Shown piece by piece: positions 50,751-59,462 of a DNA stretch of 61,730 nt (positions are counted from its first letter, which is position 1; every line of letters begins with the position of its first letter). The DNA is taken from assembly GCA_031271295.1 (NCBI GenBank), contig JAISVZ010000179.1, positions 1 through 61,730 on the forward strand. The letters run 5' to 3'. Under the pieces are notes generated by a model. It did no database searches, was not told the origin of the DNA, and saw only the letters and a list, made by a program, of their open reading frames with translations. The stretch is from Clostridiales bacterium (GTDB taxonomy: Bacteria > Bacillota > Clostridia > Lachnospirales > WQUN01). The position numbers and the translations under genes are program-made.

Positions 50751-52016
50751 ATGAGAATTGAAACAAAATGTCTGCATTCGGGCTACAGCCCGAAAAACAC
50801 CGAACCGAGGGTTGTGCCTATAGTACAAAGCACAACATACGTGTTCGATTCCACGGAGGCAATAGGAGAAGTATTCGACGACCCTACCAAAGCTCTTATA
50901 TATTCTCGTTTCGCAAACCCGACGGTTATGGCTGTTGAGGCAAAAATAGCCGACCTTGAGGGAGGCGCGGCGGCAATGTGTACGTCCTCCGGGCAGGCGG
51001 CGTCGCTCTTATCGCTCCTTAATATTTTGAAAAACGGCGACAGTTTTATAAGCACAACGCACATTTACGGCGGCACGGTAAATTTATTCGCCTTTACCCT
51101 CAAAAAAATGGGTATCGAATGCATTTTCGTAAGCCCGGACGCGTCAGAGGACGAAATTATCGCCGCGTTTAAGCCGCGCACCAAGGCTGTATTTGGCGAA
51201 ACGCTCGCTAACCCCCAGTTAACGGTTTTGGATATTGAGAAGTTCGCGAAAGCCGCGCACAAAAAAGGCGTGCCGCTTATAATAGATAACACCTTTGCAA
51301 CGCCTGTTTTGTGCCGCCCAATTGAACACGGCGCGGATATCGTAATCCATTCAACTTCCAAATATATGGACGGGCACGCGCTTCAGGTTGGCGGCGTAAT
51401 TGTGGATTCCGGCACGTTCGACTGGACAAACGGAAACTTCCCGGATTTTACCGAACCGGACGAATCCTACCACGGCACGGTATATACCAAAACTTACGGG
51501 AAACTCGCCTATATTTTAAAGGCAAGAATGCAGCTTATGCGCGATTTCGGCACGTATCCCTCGGCGCATTCCGCGTTTTTGCTTAACTTGGGGCTTGAAA
51601 CTCTTTCGCTTAGAATGAAGCAATACTGCGAAAACGGAAAAGCGGTTGCGGAATTTTTTGCCGCAAGCGATAAAATAGAATCCGTAACCTATCCAGGCCT
51701 TAAAACAGACCGCAACCACGCTATGGCGCAAAAATACCTTTCCGGCGCGGGCGGCATAATAACAATTAATATTAAAGGCGGCAAGGCTAACGCCGTAAAA
51801 TTTATGGACAGCTTAAAGTTGGCGTCGAACGAGGTTCACGTATGCGATATAAGAACATGCGTTTTGCACCCGGCAAGCGCCACACACCGTCAGCTTACCT
51901 CCGAACAGCTTAAAGCGGCGGGCATTAGCGATTCGCAAATAAGGTTTTCGGTAGGGCTTGAAAATGTTGAGGATATTTTAGACGATATTAAGCAGGCTCT
52001 GGATAAGATACAGTAA
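50751..52016 (+). CDS. metY: O-acetylhomoserine sulfhydrylase / methionine gamma-lyase family PLP enzyme
   Basis: 421 residues of the Cys/Met-metabolism PLP class. It opens TKCLHSGYSP, has YSRFANPTVMAVEAKIADLEGG, GQAASLLSLLNILKNGD, the phosphate-site region and the PLP lysine in IHSTSKYMDGH (about 203). The internal insertion before KLAYILKARMQLMRDFG and the HPASATHRQLTSEQ end match O-acetylhomoserine aminocarboxypropyltransferase (MetY) best. It would form homocysteine from O-acetylhomoserine and sulfide. Methionine gamma-lyase is the main alternative. GAAAGGAATGTTTTAA precedes the ATG. Confidence 0.85.
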   Translation: MRIETKCLHSGYSPKNTEPRVVPIVQSTTYVFDSTEAIGEVFDDPTKALIYSRFANPTVMAVEAKIADLEGGAAAMCTSSGQAASLLSLLNILKNGDSFISTTHIYGGTVNLFAFTLKKMGIECIFVSPDASEDEIIAAFKPRTKAVFGETLANPQLTVLDIEKFAKAAHKKGVPLIIDNTFATPVLCRPIEHGADIVIHSTSKYMDGHALQVGGVIVDSGTFDWTNGNFPDFTEPDESYHGTVYTKTYGKLAYILKARMQLMRDFGTYPSAHSAFLLNLGLETLSLRMKQYCENGKAVAEFFAASDKIESVTYPGLKTDRNHAMAQKYLSGAGGIITINIKGGKANAVKFMDSLKLASNEVHVCDIRTCVLHPASATHRQLTSEQLKAAGISDSQIRFSVGLENVEDILDDIKQALDKIQ

Positions 52017-52051
52017 AAAGTTTAGCAATCGGCAAAGTTGGGGAATAAAAA

Positions 52052-52954
52052 ATGAGCGAAATTTCCACTTACAAACACCCTGCCCAAAAAGGCACGCCGT
52101 ATACGAAAATGCTTCCCAAAGGAAGCGCCCTTGTTTTGGAGGGCGGCGGCGTGCGCGGGTTCTACAGCGCGGGCGTATTTGAGGCGTTTATGGACGAGGG
52201 GTTAATGTTTCCCTATATCATAGGCGTTTCGGCGGGTACCGCAAACGCCCTTACATATTTGGCAGGGCAAAAAAAACGCAACCGTTTTATTGTGGAAAAC
52301 TACATTGGCGACAGCCGTTATATCAGTTACCGCAACTTTTTAAAGCACGGTTCGTTCTTCGGTTACGATTTTATTTTTAAAACCATCCCGGACGAATACG
52401 TATTTTGGGACAGGGAGCTTGCGGCGCAAAACGAGGCGCGGTTTTTAACCGGCGTTACAAACTGCGAAACAGGCAAAGCTATGTGGTACGAAAAACAGGA
52501 CGTTTTAAACGATATTTCGGTTACAATTGCGTCGTGCTCCGTGCCGTTCGCCGCCAAAATTGTAAACTACAAAGGGTTAAAGCTTATGGACGGCGGCATT
52601 GCCAGCCCAATTCCCATAGATAAATCCGCCAAGGACGGCAACACCTTTCATGTAATCGTACTTACAAGGAACAAGGGTTATATAAAAGAGCCGGCAAAAG
52701 CCAAGCGGCTTATAAATATGGTTTACGGCAAATATCCCGCGTTTGCGCAGGCTCTTTTAAACCGGCACGAAATTTACACCGCCCAGCTTAAAATGTGCGA
52801 AGAACTTGAAGCGGAAGGCAAGGCGGTAATAATCCGCCCAATAATTCCGCTAAGTGTTAGCAGGAATTGTAACGACGCGGGCAAGTTGCTTACTCTCTAC
52901 GACGAGGGGCACAACGAGGGCTTGGAAGCTATAAAAAAAATATCAATGATTTGA
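52052..52954 (+). CDS. Patatin-like phospholipase
   Basis: 300-residue lipid acyl hydrolase. The oxyanion loop is EGGGVRGFYSAGV (about 30-42), the nucleophile elbow GVSAGT (Ser about 68) and the catalytic Asp in LMDGGIASPIPI (about 190). This is the RssA/YjjU-like bacterial patatin type. It has no signal peptide. It follows metY by 35 bases and precedes the HD-GYP gene by 36, so these genes are probably co-transcribed. Confidence 0.9.
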   Translation: MSEISTYKHPAQKGTPYTKMLPKGSALVLEGGGVRGFYSAGVFEAFMDEGLMFPYIIGVSAGTANALTYLAGQKKRNRFIVENYIGDSRYISYRNFLKHGSFFGYDFIFKTIPDEYVFWDRELAAQNEARFLTGVTNCETGKAMWYEKQDVLNDISVTIASCSVPFAAKIVNYKGLKLMDGGIASPIPIDKSAKDGNTFHVIVLTRNKGYIKEPAKAKRLINMVYGKYPAFAQALLNRHEIYTAQLKMCEELEAEGKAVIIRPIIPLSVSRNCNDAGKLLTLYDEGHNEGLEAIKKISMI

Positions 52955-52990
52955 GAAAAAAATTAAGCAGAAAGAGATGAGCGTTATCCA

Positions 52991-54154
52991 ATGAACATAA
53001 ACCGGCACGCACTTATTTTCGCGCTGTCCTACGCACTTGATATCGCGGGGAAAAACAATCTTTCACACTCAAAATCCACCGCCTATCTTTCGGTTGAAAT
53101 AGGCAGAAACCTTGGCATGAACGAGGACGAAATCCTTTCCTTGTATTATGCCGCCCTTCTTCACGATATCGGCATCAGCAACGAATACGTAATGTTCGAG
53201 CACTGCAAAATTGGCTGTGAGATGCTGAAAAAACTGCCGCTTAACCCCGAAATTGCCCGGCATGTTTTGTATCATCACGAACTGCTAAACGGAAGCGGGC
53301 CCCTTTCGCTAAAGGGCAATTCAATTCCAAAAGCAGCGCAAATAATCTGCCTTTCCAGCTATTTTGACGACTTGTTCGGCAATAAATCCGAAGCGTTTAA
53401 CCGAGGCGTGCACGTTGAAGCGCAAACCTGGTTACAATCGTTTCAATCCCTTATAAGCGAAGATATTATAACCGCCTTTGAAGAACTGATGAAGCGCGAA
53501 TCCTTTCTGTTAGACTATTTCAACAGAGAGATTAAATACGCGCTTTCGGCAAATTTGTGTATAGAAGACAGCGTAAGTTACGGTTACGATGAAGTTTTGC
53601 TTTTCGCAAATTGTTTCGCGGATATTATTGACCGCCGAAGCCCGTTTACATATACCCATTCGCACGGTATTGCGAACCTTGCCCGTAAGGCGGCGGTTTT
53701 TTTGGGGTACGATATTCATAAGCAAAATGAAATGTATATAGCCGGGCTTTTGCACGATATAGGCAAGCTTTCGGTACCGACGGACATTTTACATAAGGAC
53801 GGCAAGCTTACGCCGGAGGAACGTTTCGAAATAAACAAGCACACGTATTATACCAGAAAAGTTCTTGAGCAGATTCCGGGTTTTGAATTTATTACGTCTT
53901 ATGCCGCCAATCATCACGAAAGGGTGGATGGCAAGGGTTATCCGCACCGTATAAGCGGTGAAAAGTTATCCGAACTTGAAAGGGTTATGGCAATATGCGA
54001 CGTGTTTCAGGCTCTAACCGAAGAGCGCCCGTACAGGTCGCCTATGCCGGAGGAAAGGGTTTGGGCAATTATTGGCGATATGGCGCGTAACGGGCATTTG
54101 GACGGCGCTTTGGCCGAAAAATTAAAAAGCGCTGATTTTATTATAAAACAATAG
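52991..54154 (+). CDS. Tandem HD / HD-GYP domain protein
   Basis: 387 residues with two HD modules. The first (about 20-120) has LLHDIGISNEY and VLYHHELLNGSG. The second (about 215-380) is HD-GYP-like: LLHDIGKLSVPTDILHKDGKLT, NKHTYYT, and ANHHERVDGKGYPHRISGE, with GKGYP in the place of the GYP signature. HD-GYP enzymes hydrolyse cyclic di-GMP; the extra HD is probably regulatory. No GGDEF or EAL gene is in the window. It directly precedes a xylanase gene. Confidence 0.88.
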   Translation: MNINRHALIFALSYALDIAGKNNLSHSKSTAYLSVEIGRNLGMNEDEILSLYYAALLHDIGISNEYVMFEHCKIGCEMLKKLPLNPEIARHVLYHHELLNGSGPLSLKGNSIPKAAQIICLSSYFDDLFGNKSEAFNRGVHVEAQTWLQSFQSLISEDIITAFEELMKRESFLLDYFNREIKYALSANLCIEDSVSYGYDEVLLFANCFADIIDRRSPFTYTHSHGIANLARKAAVFLGYDIHKQNEMYIAGLLHDIGKLSVPTDILHKDGKLTPEERFEINKHTYYTRKVLEQIPGFEFITSYAANHHERVDGKGYPHRISGEKLSELERVMAICDVFQALTEERPYRSPMPEERVWAIIGDMARNGHLDGALAEKLKSADFIIKQ

Positions 54155-54165
54155 GGAGGCAAGTT

Positions 54166-55362
54166 ATGAACAGCAATAATTATTCTCACAGGCAAAAAAC
54201 GGCAAGAATCCGCATCACCGGCAAAACCGGAGCGCCGGTTAAAGAGAGCGAGGTTACGGTTAAGCAAACCAAGCACGAATTTTTATTCGGCTGCGCGGAA
54301 TTTTCGTTAATTCCATATGTTAACGGCGAATTTACCGGCGAAAAGCTTGCGCAAGCGGAAAAGATAGCAAATAGCGCACTTAATTTATTCAATTTTGTAA
54401 CCCTTCCTTTTTATTGGGGCGGTTTTGAAAAAGAAAAAGGCAAACCCGATACCGCGCGGTTGCTTAAAACGGCAAAATGGCTGAAGGATAAGGGCGCTAT
54501 GGTTAAGGGGCATCCGCTGTGCTGGCACACGTCAACCGCGCCGTGGCTTCTTGATATGACAAACGAAGAAATTTTAAAAGCACAGCTTAACCGCATAAAC
54601 CGCGACGTATCGGATTTTGCGGGCACAATTGACATGTGGGACGCGATAAACGAAGTTGTAATTATGCCTATTTTCAATAAGTACGACAACGGTATTACGA
54701 GAATATGCAAAGAACACGGGCGTATTAAACTTGTTAAAAAGGTTTTCGAGGCGGCGGCAAAGGCAAACCCGAACGCCATGTTTTTAATTAACGATTTCGA
54801 CACGTCCGAATCCTACGATATTTTGCTTGAAGGGCTTATCGAATCCGGAACGGATATCAAGGTTATTGGAATACAATCGCACATGCACCAGGGATATTGG
54901 GGGAAGGAAAAAACCGCAGAGGTGTTAGAGAGGTTTTCGCGCTTTAACCTGCCCATTCATTTTACGGAAATAAACATGGTTTCCGGGGATATTATGCCCA
55001 AACACATTGATGATTTGAACGATTTTAAGGTAAGCGAATGGCCTTCAACACCCGAAGGCGAGCTTCGGCAGGCGGTGGAGCTTTCTGAGTTTTACAAACA
55101 GCTATTTGAGCATAAGCTTGTAGAGGCGATTACATACTGGAGCTTTACCGACGGCGGCTGGCTTAACGCGCCCGCAGGGTTTTTAACAAAGGAAGGCAGG
55201 GAGAAGCCGGTTTACGCTTCAATTTATAACCTTGTTAAAAACGAGTGGTTTACAAACCAAAAGGTTGTTACCGACAGCGAAGGTTTTGCGCAAATTACAG
55301 GTTTTAAGGGAGAATACAAGGCGGAATTTGACGGCGGCGAAACAGAATTTACATTGAAGTAA
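54166..55362 (+). CDS. GH10 endo-1,4-beta-xylanase, apparently cytoplasmic
   Basis: 398-residue family 10 glycoside hydrolase. It has KGHPLCWHTSTAPWLL, the acid/base Glu in DMWDAINEVV (about 162), the nucleophile Glu in IHFTEINMVSG (about 268), and late residues TYWSFTDGGWLNAPAG. The N-terminal 35 residues form a small beta part (ARIRITGKTGAPVKESEVTV). There is no signal peptide: the start MNSNNYSHRQKTARIR follows GGGAGGCAAGTT with no other option. It may act on imported xylo-oligosaccharides. It is 12 bases after the HD-GYP gene. Confidence 0.9.
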   Translation: MNSNNYSHRQKTARIRITGKTGAPVKESEVTVKQTKHEFLFGCAEFSLIPYVNGEFTGEKLAQAEKIANSALNLFNFVTLPFYWGGFEKEKGKPDTARLLKTAKWLKDKGAMVKGHPLCWHTSTAPWLLDMTNEEILKAQLNRINRDVSDFAGTIDMWDAINEVVIMPIFNKYDNGITRICKEHGRIKLVKKVFEAAAKANPNAMFLINDFDTSESYDILLEGLIESGTDIKVIGIQSHMHQGYWGKEKTAEVLERFSRFNLPIHFTEINMVSGDIMPKHIDDLNDFKVSEWPSTPEGELRQAVELSEFYKQLFEHKLVEAITYWSFTDGGWLNAPAGFLTKEGREKPVYASIYNLVKNEWFTNQKVVTDSEGFAQITGFKGEYKAEFDGGETEFTLK

Positions 55363-55376
55363 GAATGTGTTACAAT
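55348..55376 (+). promoter_or_regulatory. Promoter for riboswitch-ribU
   Basis: TTTACA (55348-55353), 17-base spacer, TACAAT (55371-55376). It overlaps the 3' end of the xylanase gene. Confidence 0.6.
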
Positions 55377-55414
55377 TGGGGGAGTACGGCATAAGCCGTT
55401 TACATTTGAATACT

Positions 55415-55567
55415 GGTCTTCAGGGCAGGGTGAAATTCCCGACCGGCGGTACAGTCCGCGAGTAACGGCCTTCGTTTTACGGTTGTTGCAGAATTGGTGT
55501 AATTCCAATACCGACAGTGCATAATTGCGTGGTTTCGCAATTATTAAAGTCTGGATGAAAGAGGGCG
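55415..55567 (+). promoter_or_regulatory. FMN riboswitch (RFN element)
   Basis: The RFN core is clear: CTTCAGGGCAGGGTGAAATT, then CCCGACCGGCGGTACAGTCC, GCGAG, a variable stem, GAATTGGTGTAATTCCAATA, CCGACAGT, and the closing CTGGATGAAAGAGGGCG. It senses FMN and controls the riboflavin transporter gene downstream. A terminator hairpin follows, so control is probably by transcription termination. Confidence 0.96.
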
Positions 55568-55573
55568 TGTGAG

Positions 55574-55617
55574 TGTCACACTTTGAAGGCTTTTTTCAAG
55601 TGTGACATTTTATTTTT
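55574..55617 (+). terminator. Riboswitch-controlled terminator
   Basis: TGTCACACTTTGAA pairs with TTCAAGTGTGACA, followed by a T-rich run. It lies between the RFN element and the ribU ribosome site. Confidence 0.88.
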
Positions 55618-55631
55618 CAGGAGGTATTTTT

Positions 55632-56192
55632 ATGGATGGTAAAGGTTTTAACCAAGCTTCGCGCAAAACTACTTACGGGATAGTTATTGTTGCGCTTATG
55701 ACGGCGCTTGCCGTTATACTCTCGTTCATTCCGGGGTTTCCAATTATCCCTGCGGTATCGTTTATCAAGTACGAATATTCGGATATTCCAATTATTATTG
55801 CCGCGCTTGCCTTGGGCGCTCCAAAAGGCGTGCTCGTGGCGCTTTTAAGTGTGGGAGTTAGTTTATTGCTTGGGCAGGAGGGCGGAGGCCCTTGGGGCGC
55901 TTTGCAGCACTTTATAGCAATCGGCGCAAACGCTTTTGCCGCCGGGTTAATTTACCGGTTTAGGAAAACAAAAAAGGGAGCTGTTTTGGCGCTTTCAAGC
56001 GGAATAATTTTAAGAACGCTCTTGATGATACCGGCGAATATTTTAATTATCCCGCTCTATACTCCGGCAAGCGCCGAAATGGTAAAAGGTTTGCTTTTGC
56101 CGGGGGTTATTCCGGTTAACTTTTTAAAAGGGTTAATCAGCGCGGTTGTAACGTTTTTAGTTTACAAACGGGTTTCGAGATATTTACGCTGA
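55632..56192 (+). CDS. ribU: Riboflavin transporter RibU (ECF S component)
   Basis: The start is the ATG at 55632 (MDGKGFNQASRK), with AGGAGG upstream; the riboswitch terminator occupies the frame further up. The 186-residue membrane protein has about six helices and the RibU pattern (GIVIVALMTALAVILSFIP, SFIKYEYSDIPIIIAALALG, GGGPWGALQHFIAIGANAF). It binds riboflavin and needs the shared ECF module (EcfA, EcfA', EcfT), which is not in the window. Confidence 0.95.
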   Translation: MDGKGFNQASRKTTYGIVIVALMTALAVILSFIPGFPIIPAVSFIKYEYSDIPIIIAALALGAPKGVLVALLSVGVSLLLGQEGGGPWGALQHFIAIGANAFAAGLIYRFRKTKKGAVLALSSGIILRTLLMIPANILIIPLYTPASAEMVKGLLLPGVIPVNFLKGLISAVVTFLVYKRVSRYLR

Positions 56193-56783
56193 GCTAATTT
56201 CCCATAAATACAAGCTTGCAACCGAACAGTAAGGGGAATACCTCTTTACGTATTTTTCAAACAGTTTCCGGTCAATCTGCTTGTGATTATAAAGCATACA
56301 AAGAGCCCGCTGTATGCCCAAATCGCCGAAGCTTATAACGTTGGGGCGCTGCATGCAAAAAATCAGCAGCATTTCGGCTGTCCAAACGCCAATGCCTTTA
56401 AGCGCGCAAAGCCTTTTAATAACTTCCGCGTCCGGCAGGTGCCAAAGCGCGTTTACGTCGAATTCTCCCGCGCAAACCTTAGCGGCAAAATCTTTTATAT
56501 AATCGGCTTTTCGATAAGATATCCCGCAGGACTGAATCTGTTGCCGTGAAGCCGCGTTTATACTTTCGGCGCTAATATCGCGTATCATACCCGTAAGCCT
56601 TGCCCAAACGGTTTTGTGCGCCGCGGACGATATTTGCTGACCGGCGATGTTGCGAACCACGGACGTGAACAAATCGGCGTCTACCTCACGCTCTATATGC
56701 CCTATCGTGTCAATTGCTTCGCCGAGGCGCTTGTCCTTGCGTTTTAAATATTCGGTTTCGGCAGTGCCGTAAGAAAAGTACAT
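56184..56783 (-). CDS. DNA-3-methyladenine glycosylase II-like (HhH-GPD)
   Basis: 199-residue base-excision repair enzyme. It has a helix-hairpin-helix (LCALKGIGVWTAEMLLIF, about 130-147) and the catalytic Asp in VISFGDLGIQRAL (about 156). SVVRNIAGQQISSAAHKTVW is the usual AlkA-family N-terminal helix. It lacks the AlkA N-terminal beta domain, as in many short bacterial forms, and the Cys cluster of endonuclease III. Its stop overlaps the end of ribU by 9 bases. Confidence 0.9.
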   Translation of the reverse strand: MYFSYGTAETEYLKRKDKRLGEAIDTIGHIEREVDADLFTSVVRNIAGQQISSAAHKTVWARLTGMIRDISAESINAASRQQIQSCGISYRKADYIKDFAAKVCAGEFDVNALWHLPDAEVIKRLCALKGIGVWTAEMLLIFCMQRPNVISFGDLGIQRALCMLYNHKQIDRKLFEKYVKRYSPYCSVASLYLWEISSA

Positions 56784-56905
56784 GGTTATCCCCTTCGCGG
56801 TTTTATGATCGGCAGTTTGGCGGTTGTATTAGCGTTCTTTCAGCTCTTTTAGTTCTCACATATAATTAGGTTATATTTTCATTGATGTTCAGTACCACGG
56901 ATTTT

Positions 56906-57799
56906 TTAATTTGCGTTAATTATATTTTTGAGGGGTGATTCGCGAAAATATTTGTACAGCTCAACAAATCTGATATACTCTGCTTTTTCGTCATAATCGG
57001 CTTTATTGCGCTTAATAAAACTCTTGATAAAAGGGTCGTCTTTATAGAAAACCAAGTTAAGACCCGTTCCGAAGTTTACGCCTTTGTATGTAATAATCCT
57101 TGTATAAATGTACATACCTTCGTTGCCGTGTTCATCGCTTAAGCCTACATCCGTAAGCTTGTATTCGGTTCCGCTTAGAACGTCTTTTATATAGGCATAC
57201 CCTTCATTGACGTCCTTGTCCACAATGTCAAATAAACCCAATTTGGAATTAAGCATACTTTTCAAAAACTCAACTTTTTCTGTTTTTCTGTATTTTCGCT
57301 TGGTTATATATTCCTCTGTAATGCAATTCATATTGGGGGCAGGTTTATATACCATCATATCGAAAAAAGCCTGTGTTTCTCGGTACGAAGCAAAATCAAA
57401 ACTAAGACTATGCAGAGAGAAGATGTGATCCTTGCCGCCGTTATCGGCAGAAGAGCCATGCCCATAATTAGGATCGATTTTTTGCTCAAACATACCGATT
57501 TCATAGTATTTAACCATGCTATTAAGAATTTCCTGATGTATTTTTCTAATTGCCATATACTCTTTTATATGCGGCTTATTTTTCATTGAGCTTTTCCGGA
57601 ATTCGGTGTACAATTTCCACATCGTCTCCACCATTTCCCGATTTTCTTCTTCGTCGTCATATTCTTCATCATCCTCTTCTTCGTTAGGAAAGTAACTCGG
57701 CAAATACTCAAATTTCAAAATTTCATCTTTACTCAAACAGCACTTTTTGTATTTTTTGCCGCTGCCGCACGGACACGGGTCGTTTCGCCCAACCTTCAT
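56906..57799 (-). CDS. SEC-C motif protein
   Basis: 297 residues with a SEC-C zinc motif at the very start ([18 protein letters not shown]), as in the SecA C-terminus. A strongly acidic stretch ([16 protein letters not shown]) and a long helical and beta region of unknown fold follow. SEC-C modules bind zinc and often SecB or ribosome partners; the role here is unknown. It is a single gene on the minus strand with GATGTGGAGATATGAAGG-type spacing before the ATG. Confidence 0.82.
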   Translation of the reverse strand: MKVGRNDPCPCGSGKKYKKCCLSKDEILKFEYLPSYFPNEEEDDEEYDDEEENREMVETMWKLYTEFRKSSMKNKPHIKEYMAIRKIHQEILNSMVKYYEIGMFEQKIDPNYGHGSSADNGGKDHIFSLHSLSFDFASYRETQAFFDMMVYKPAPNMNCITEEYITKRKYRKTEKVEFLKSMLNSKLGLFDIVDKDVNEGYAYIKDVLSGTEYKLTDVGLSDEHGNEGMYIYTRIITYKGVNFGTGLNLVFYKDDPFIKSFIKRNKADYDEKAEYIRFVELYKYFRESPLKNIINAN

Positions 57800-57929
57800 A
57801 TCTCCACATCCTTAGATTATTTTCAAAACTTAAACCCTGCGCTTTGATTGTAAGCACCTCAATTTTAACTCATAAAAGCGGTTACCGCAATTATTCTGTA
57901 AACAAATTTTTTGGACGTTTACTTTTATA

Positions 57930-57945
57930 GTTACTGTTCACACCC
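57930..57945 (-). repeat. Dispersed motif GTGTGAACAGTAAC, copy f
   Basis: Reverse complement of copy e with a GG extension (GTTACTGTTCACACCC on the + strand). It lies 19 bases from a strong hairpin. Confidence 0.6.
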
Positions 57946-57963
57946 TTGCGAAAAACGAATAAT

Positions 57964-58002
57964 ATAGCGACGCCTTTAAATAATAAGGCGTCGCTATTCT
58001 TT
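57964..58002. terminator. Orphan perfect hairpin with short T run
   Basis: ATAGCGACGCCTT pairs perfectly with AAGGCGTCGCTAT around TAAATAAT, followed by TCTTTT. It lies upstream of the promoter at 58112 and between two divergent genes, so it ends no known transcript. Confidence 0.6.
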
Positions 58003-58111
58003 TCAGGAATGATGACATTTGTATAATAAAATTTATTGGTTGGTAGATTTTTGCGCAAGTTCGTATAACTCTATGTAAATTATAAATATAGCTCTCGGAT
58101 TTAAACTTATA

Positions 58112-58140
58112 TTGACATAGCGGCGGAACAAGGCTATAAT
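58112..58140 (+). promoter_or_regulatory. Consensus promoter for secreted paralogue cluster
   Basis: TTGACA (58112-58117), 17-base spacer, TATAAT (58135-58140): a perfect sigma-A type pair, about 105 bases before the first start codon. Confidence 0.9.
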
Positions 58141-58246
58141 TGCCATATGATAATAAAAATACCAAGAAATCATAAGAAATATGTATATTTTGCCGTTCTC
58201 CGCAAATCTTCCAAAAAAATATAGAAACATGTATGGAGGAATGGAA

Positions 58247-59395
58247 ATGAAAAAGATTTCACTTAGTTTTTTTGTATTTTTCTTTTTAGTTTTTTCTGCG
58301 AGCACACTTTGCGCCGCGCAGGAGAATGTAATACCGCACGAAATACTTTCAGCAAATTTGTATTGTAATGACTACCAAATTAACTTGTCAAAATTTCCGC
58401 TTATGGACGCATACGTGGAACCAGAAAGACCGGAAGAAACATTTATCAGTGTAAAATTACTTGCAATAAATGAAATATTACTTTTGTATTCCGACTATGA
58501 TAGGTATCCTTGTGAATTCTTTACAAAGGAATACTTGTATCAATCAAATGAGTGGATGAGCCGTGCGGAATTTGAGGCTAACATGAAATATCAATATAGA
58601 ACTCATGAAAAGAGCGATCTCTATTTCGATAAGAGAGTACGTTCGTTATACTATTCAAACAATCCGCGTTTAAGCGGACATCCCCTTACGTTATCTTGCG
58701 GAGAGGATTATTATGTTGAAAGAGCATCTTTCAACATTGTGGCAAGGGGATACGAAAAAGTTCTGGATAGAGCAATTAAAAAGGGTGACGTTTCGGAATA
58801 CGAACCTGGTTTTTCCTTTATCCCGGTAATATATCCGGATGTAAACCCAGATTATTCACCCCGTGAAAAAACTGTGGTGTACGACCTCGCAGAAAGAGTT
58901 CGGGGACGAATAAAAAAAGATAACGTACTCTTAAATACTGAGAATACACCAAAATATGAGGATGGGTTCAAATTCTTCTATTATTACGAAAATGGCAAAG
59001 ATTTAGATTTGAAAAACAGCAGTTATTACCTCCCGCTGCATTATACTTCCGAAGCCCTCGGTTATGCGGTAATAAATGATGCCGAAAAAAAGAACTATTT
59101 CATTTACTCAGAAGATTACTTAGAAGAAAACCTCAATTGGAAATCCATAGAGAAAATGCAAGGTATATTTGCCGCGCTTGGTAAACTTACCGGAAACAAT
59201 GTTACTCTTCGATATGATGAAAATGATAAGAGCTTATACTTTGAAAACGAAGCGGAAACGGTGGGTGTTCCGGCGGCGGCATTTAGTGAAAAAGCCTTTG
59301 TAAGATTAACCGATGCAATGAGCGCGTACAAAAAAATAGCAAATACTGATAATGGTTCAAATAATGCGCTTAATGGCATTCTTAGTTCAATGTAA
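58247..59395 (+). CDS. Secreted paralogue 1 of unknown family
   Basis: The start is the ATG at 58247 (MKKISLSFFVFFF), 7 bases after GGAGG. The 382-residue protein has a signal peptide (FFLVFSASTLCAAQ). The mature part starts with SANLYCNDYQINLSKFPL, has EWMSRAEFEANM in the middle, and ends with a domain reading YYLPLHYTSEALGYAVI, NWKSIEKMQGIFAALGKLTG and LYFENEAETVG. The repeated 'short strand, PL, helix with LG' pattern resembles copper-amine-oxidase N-terminal-like stalk domains, but this is weak. Two further copies follow. No transmembrane anchor is present. Confidence 0.75.
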   Translation: MKKISLSFFVFFFLVFSASTLCAAQENVIPHEILSANLYCNDYQINLSKFPLMDAYVEPERPEETFISVKLLAINEILLLYSDYDRYPCEFFTKEYLYQSNEWMSRAEFEANMKYQYRTHEKSDLYFDKRVRSLYYSNNPRLSGHPLTLSCGEDYYVERASFNIVARGYEKVLDRAIKKGDVSEYEPGFSFIPVIYPDVNPDYSPREKTVVYDLAERVRGRIKKDNVLLNTENTPKYEDGFKFFYYYENGKDLDLKNSSYYLPLHYTSEALGYAVINDAEKKNYFIYSEDYLEENLNWKSIEKMQGIFAALGKLTGNNVTLRYDENDKSLYFENEAETVGVPAAAFSEKAFVRLTDAMSAYKKIANTDNGSNNALNGILSSM

Positions 59396-59400
59396 TTAAA

Positions 59401-59434
59401 GACCGGAAACGTAAATATAGTTTCCGGTCTTTTT
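59401..59434 (+). terminator. Terminator between paralogues 1 and 2
   Basis: GACCGGAAAC pairs with GTTTCCGGTC around GTAAATATA, followed by T5. It lies only 29 bases before the next start codon. Confidence 0.9.
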
Positions 59435-59462
59435 ACCATCAAATTTAAGGAGAATGATAGAA

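Larger units (their letters stand above)
57800..58246. other. Gene-free region with motif, orphan hairpin and strong promoter
   Basis: Holds motif copy f (57930-57945), a perfect 13-bp hairpin (57964-57997) and the consensus promoter at 58112-58140. No gene is visible. Confidence 0.6.
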
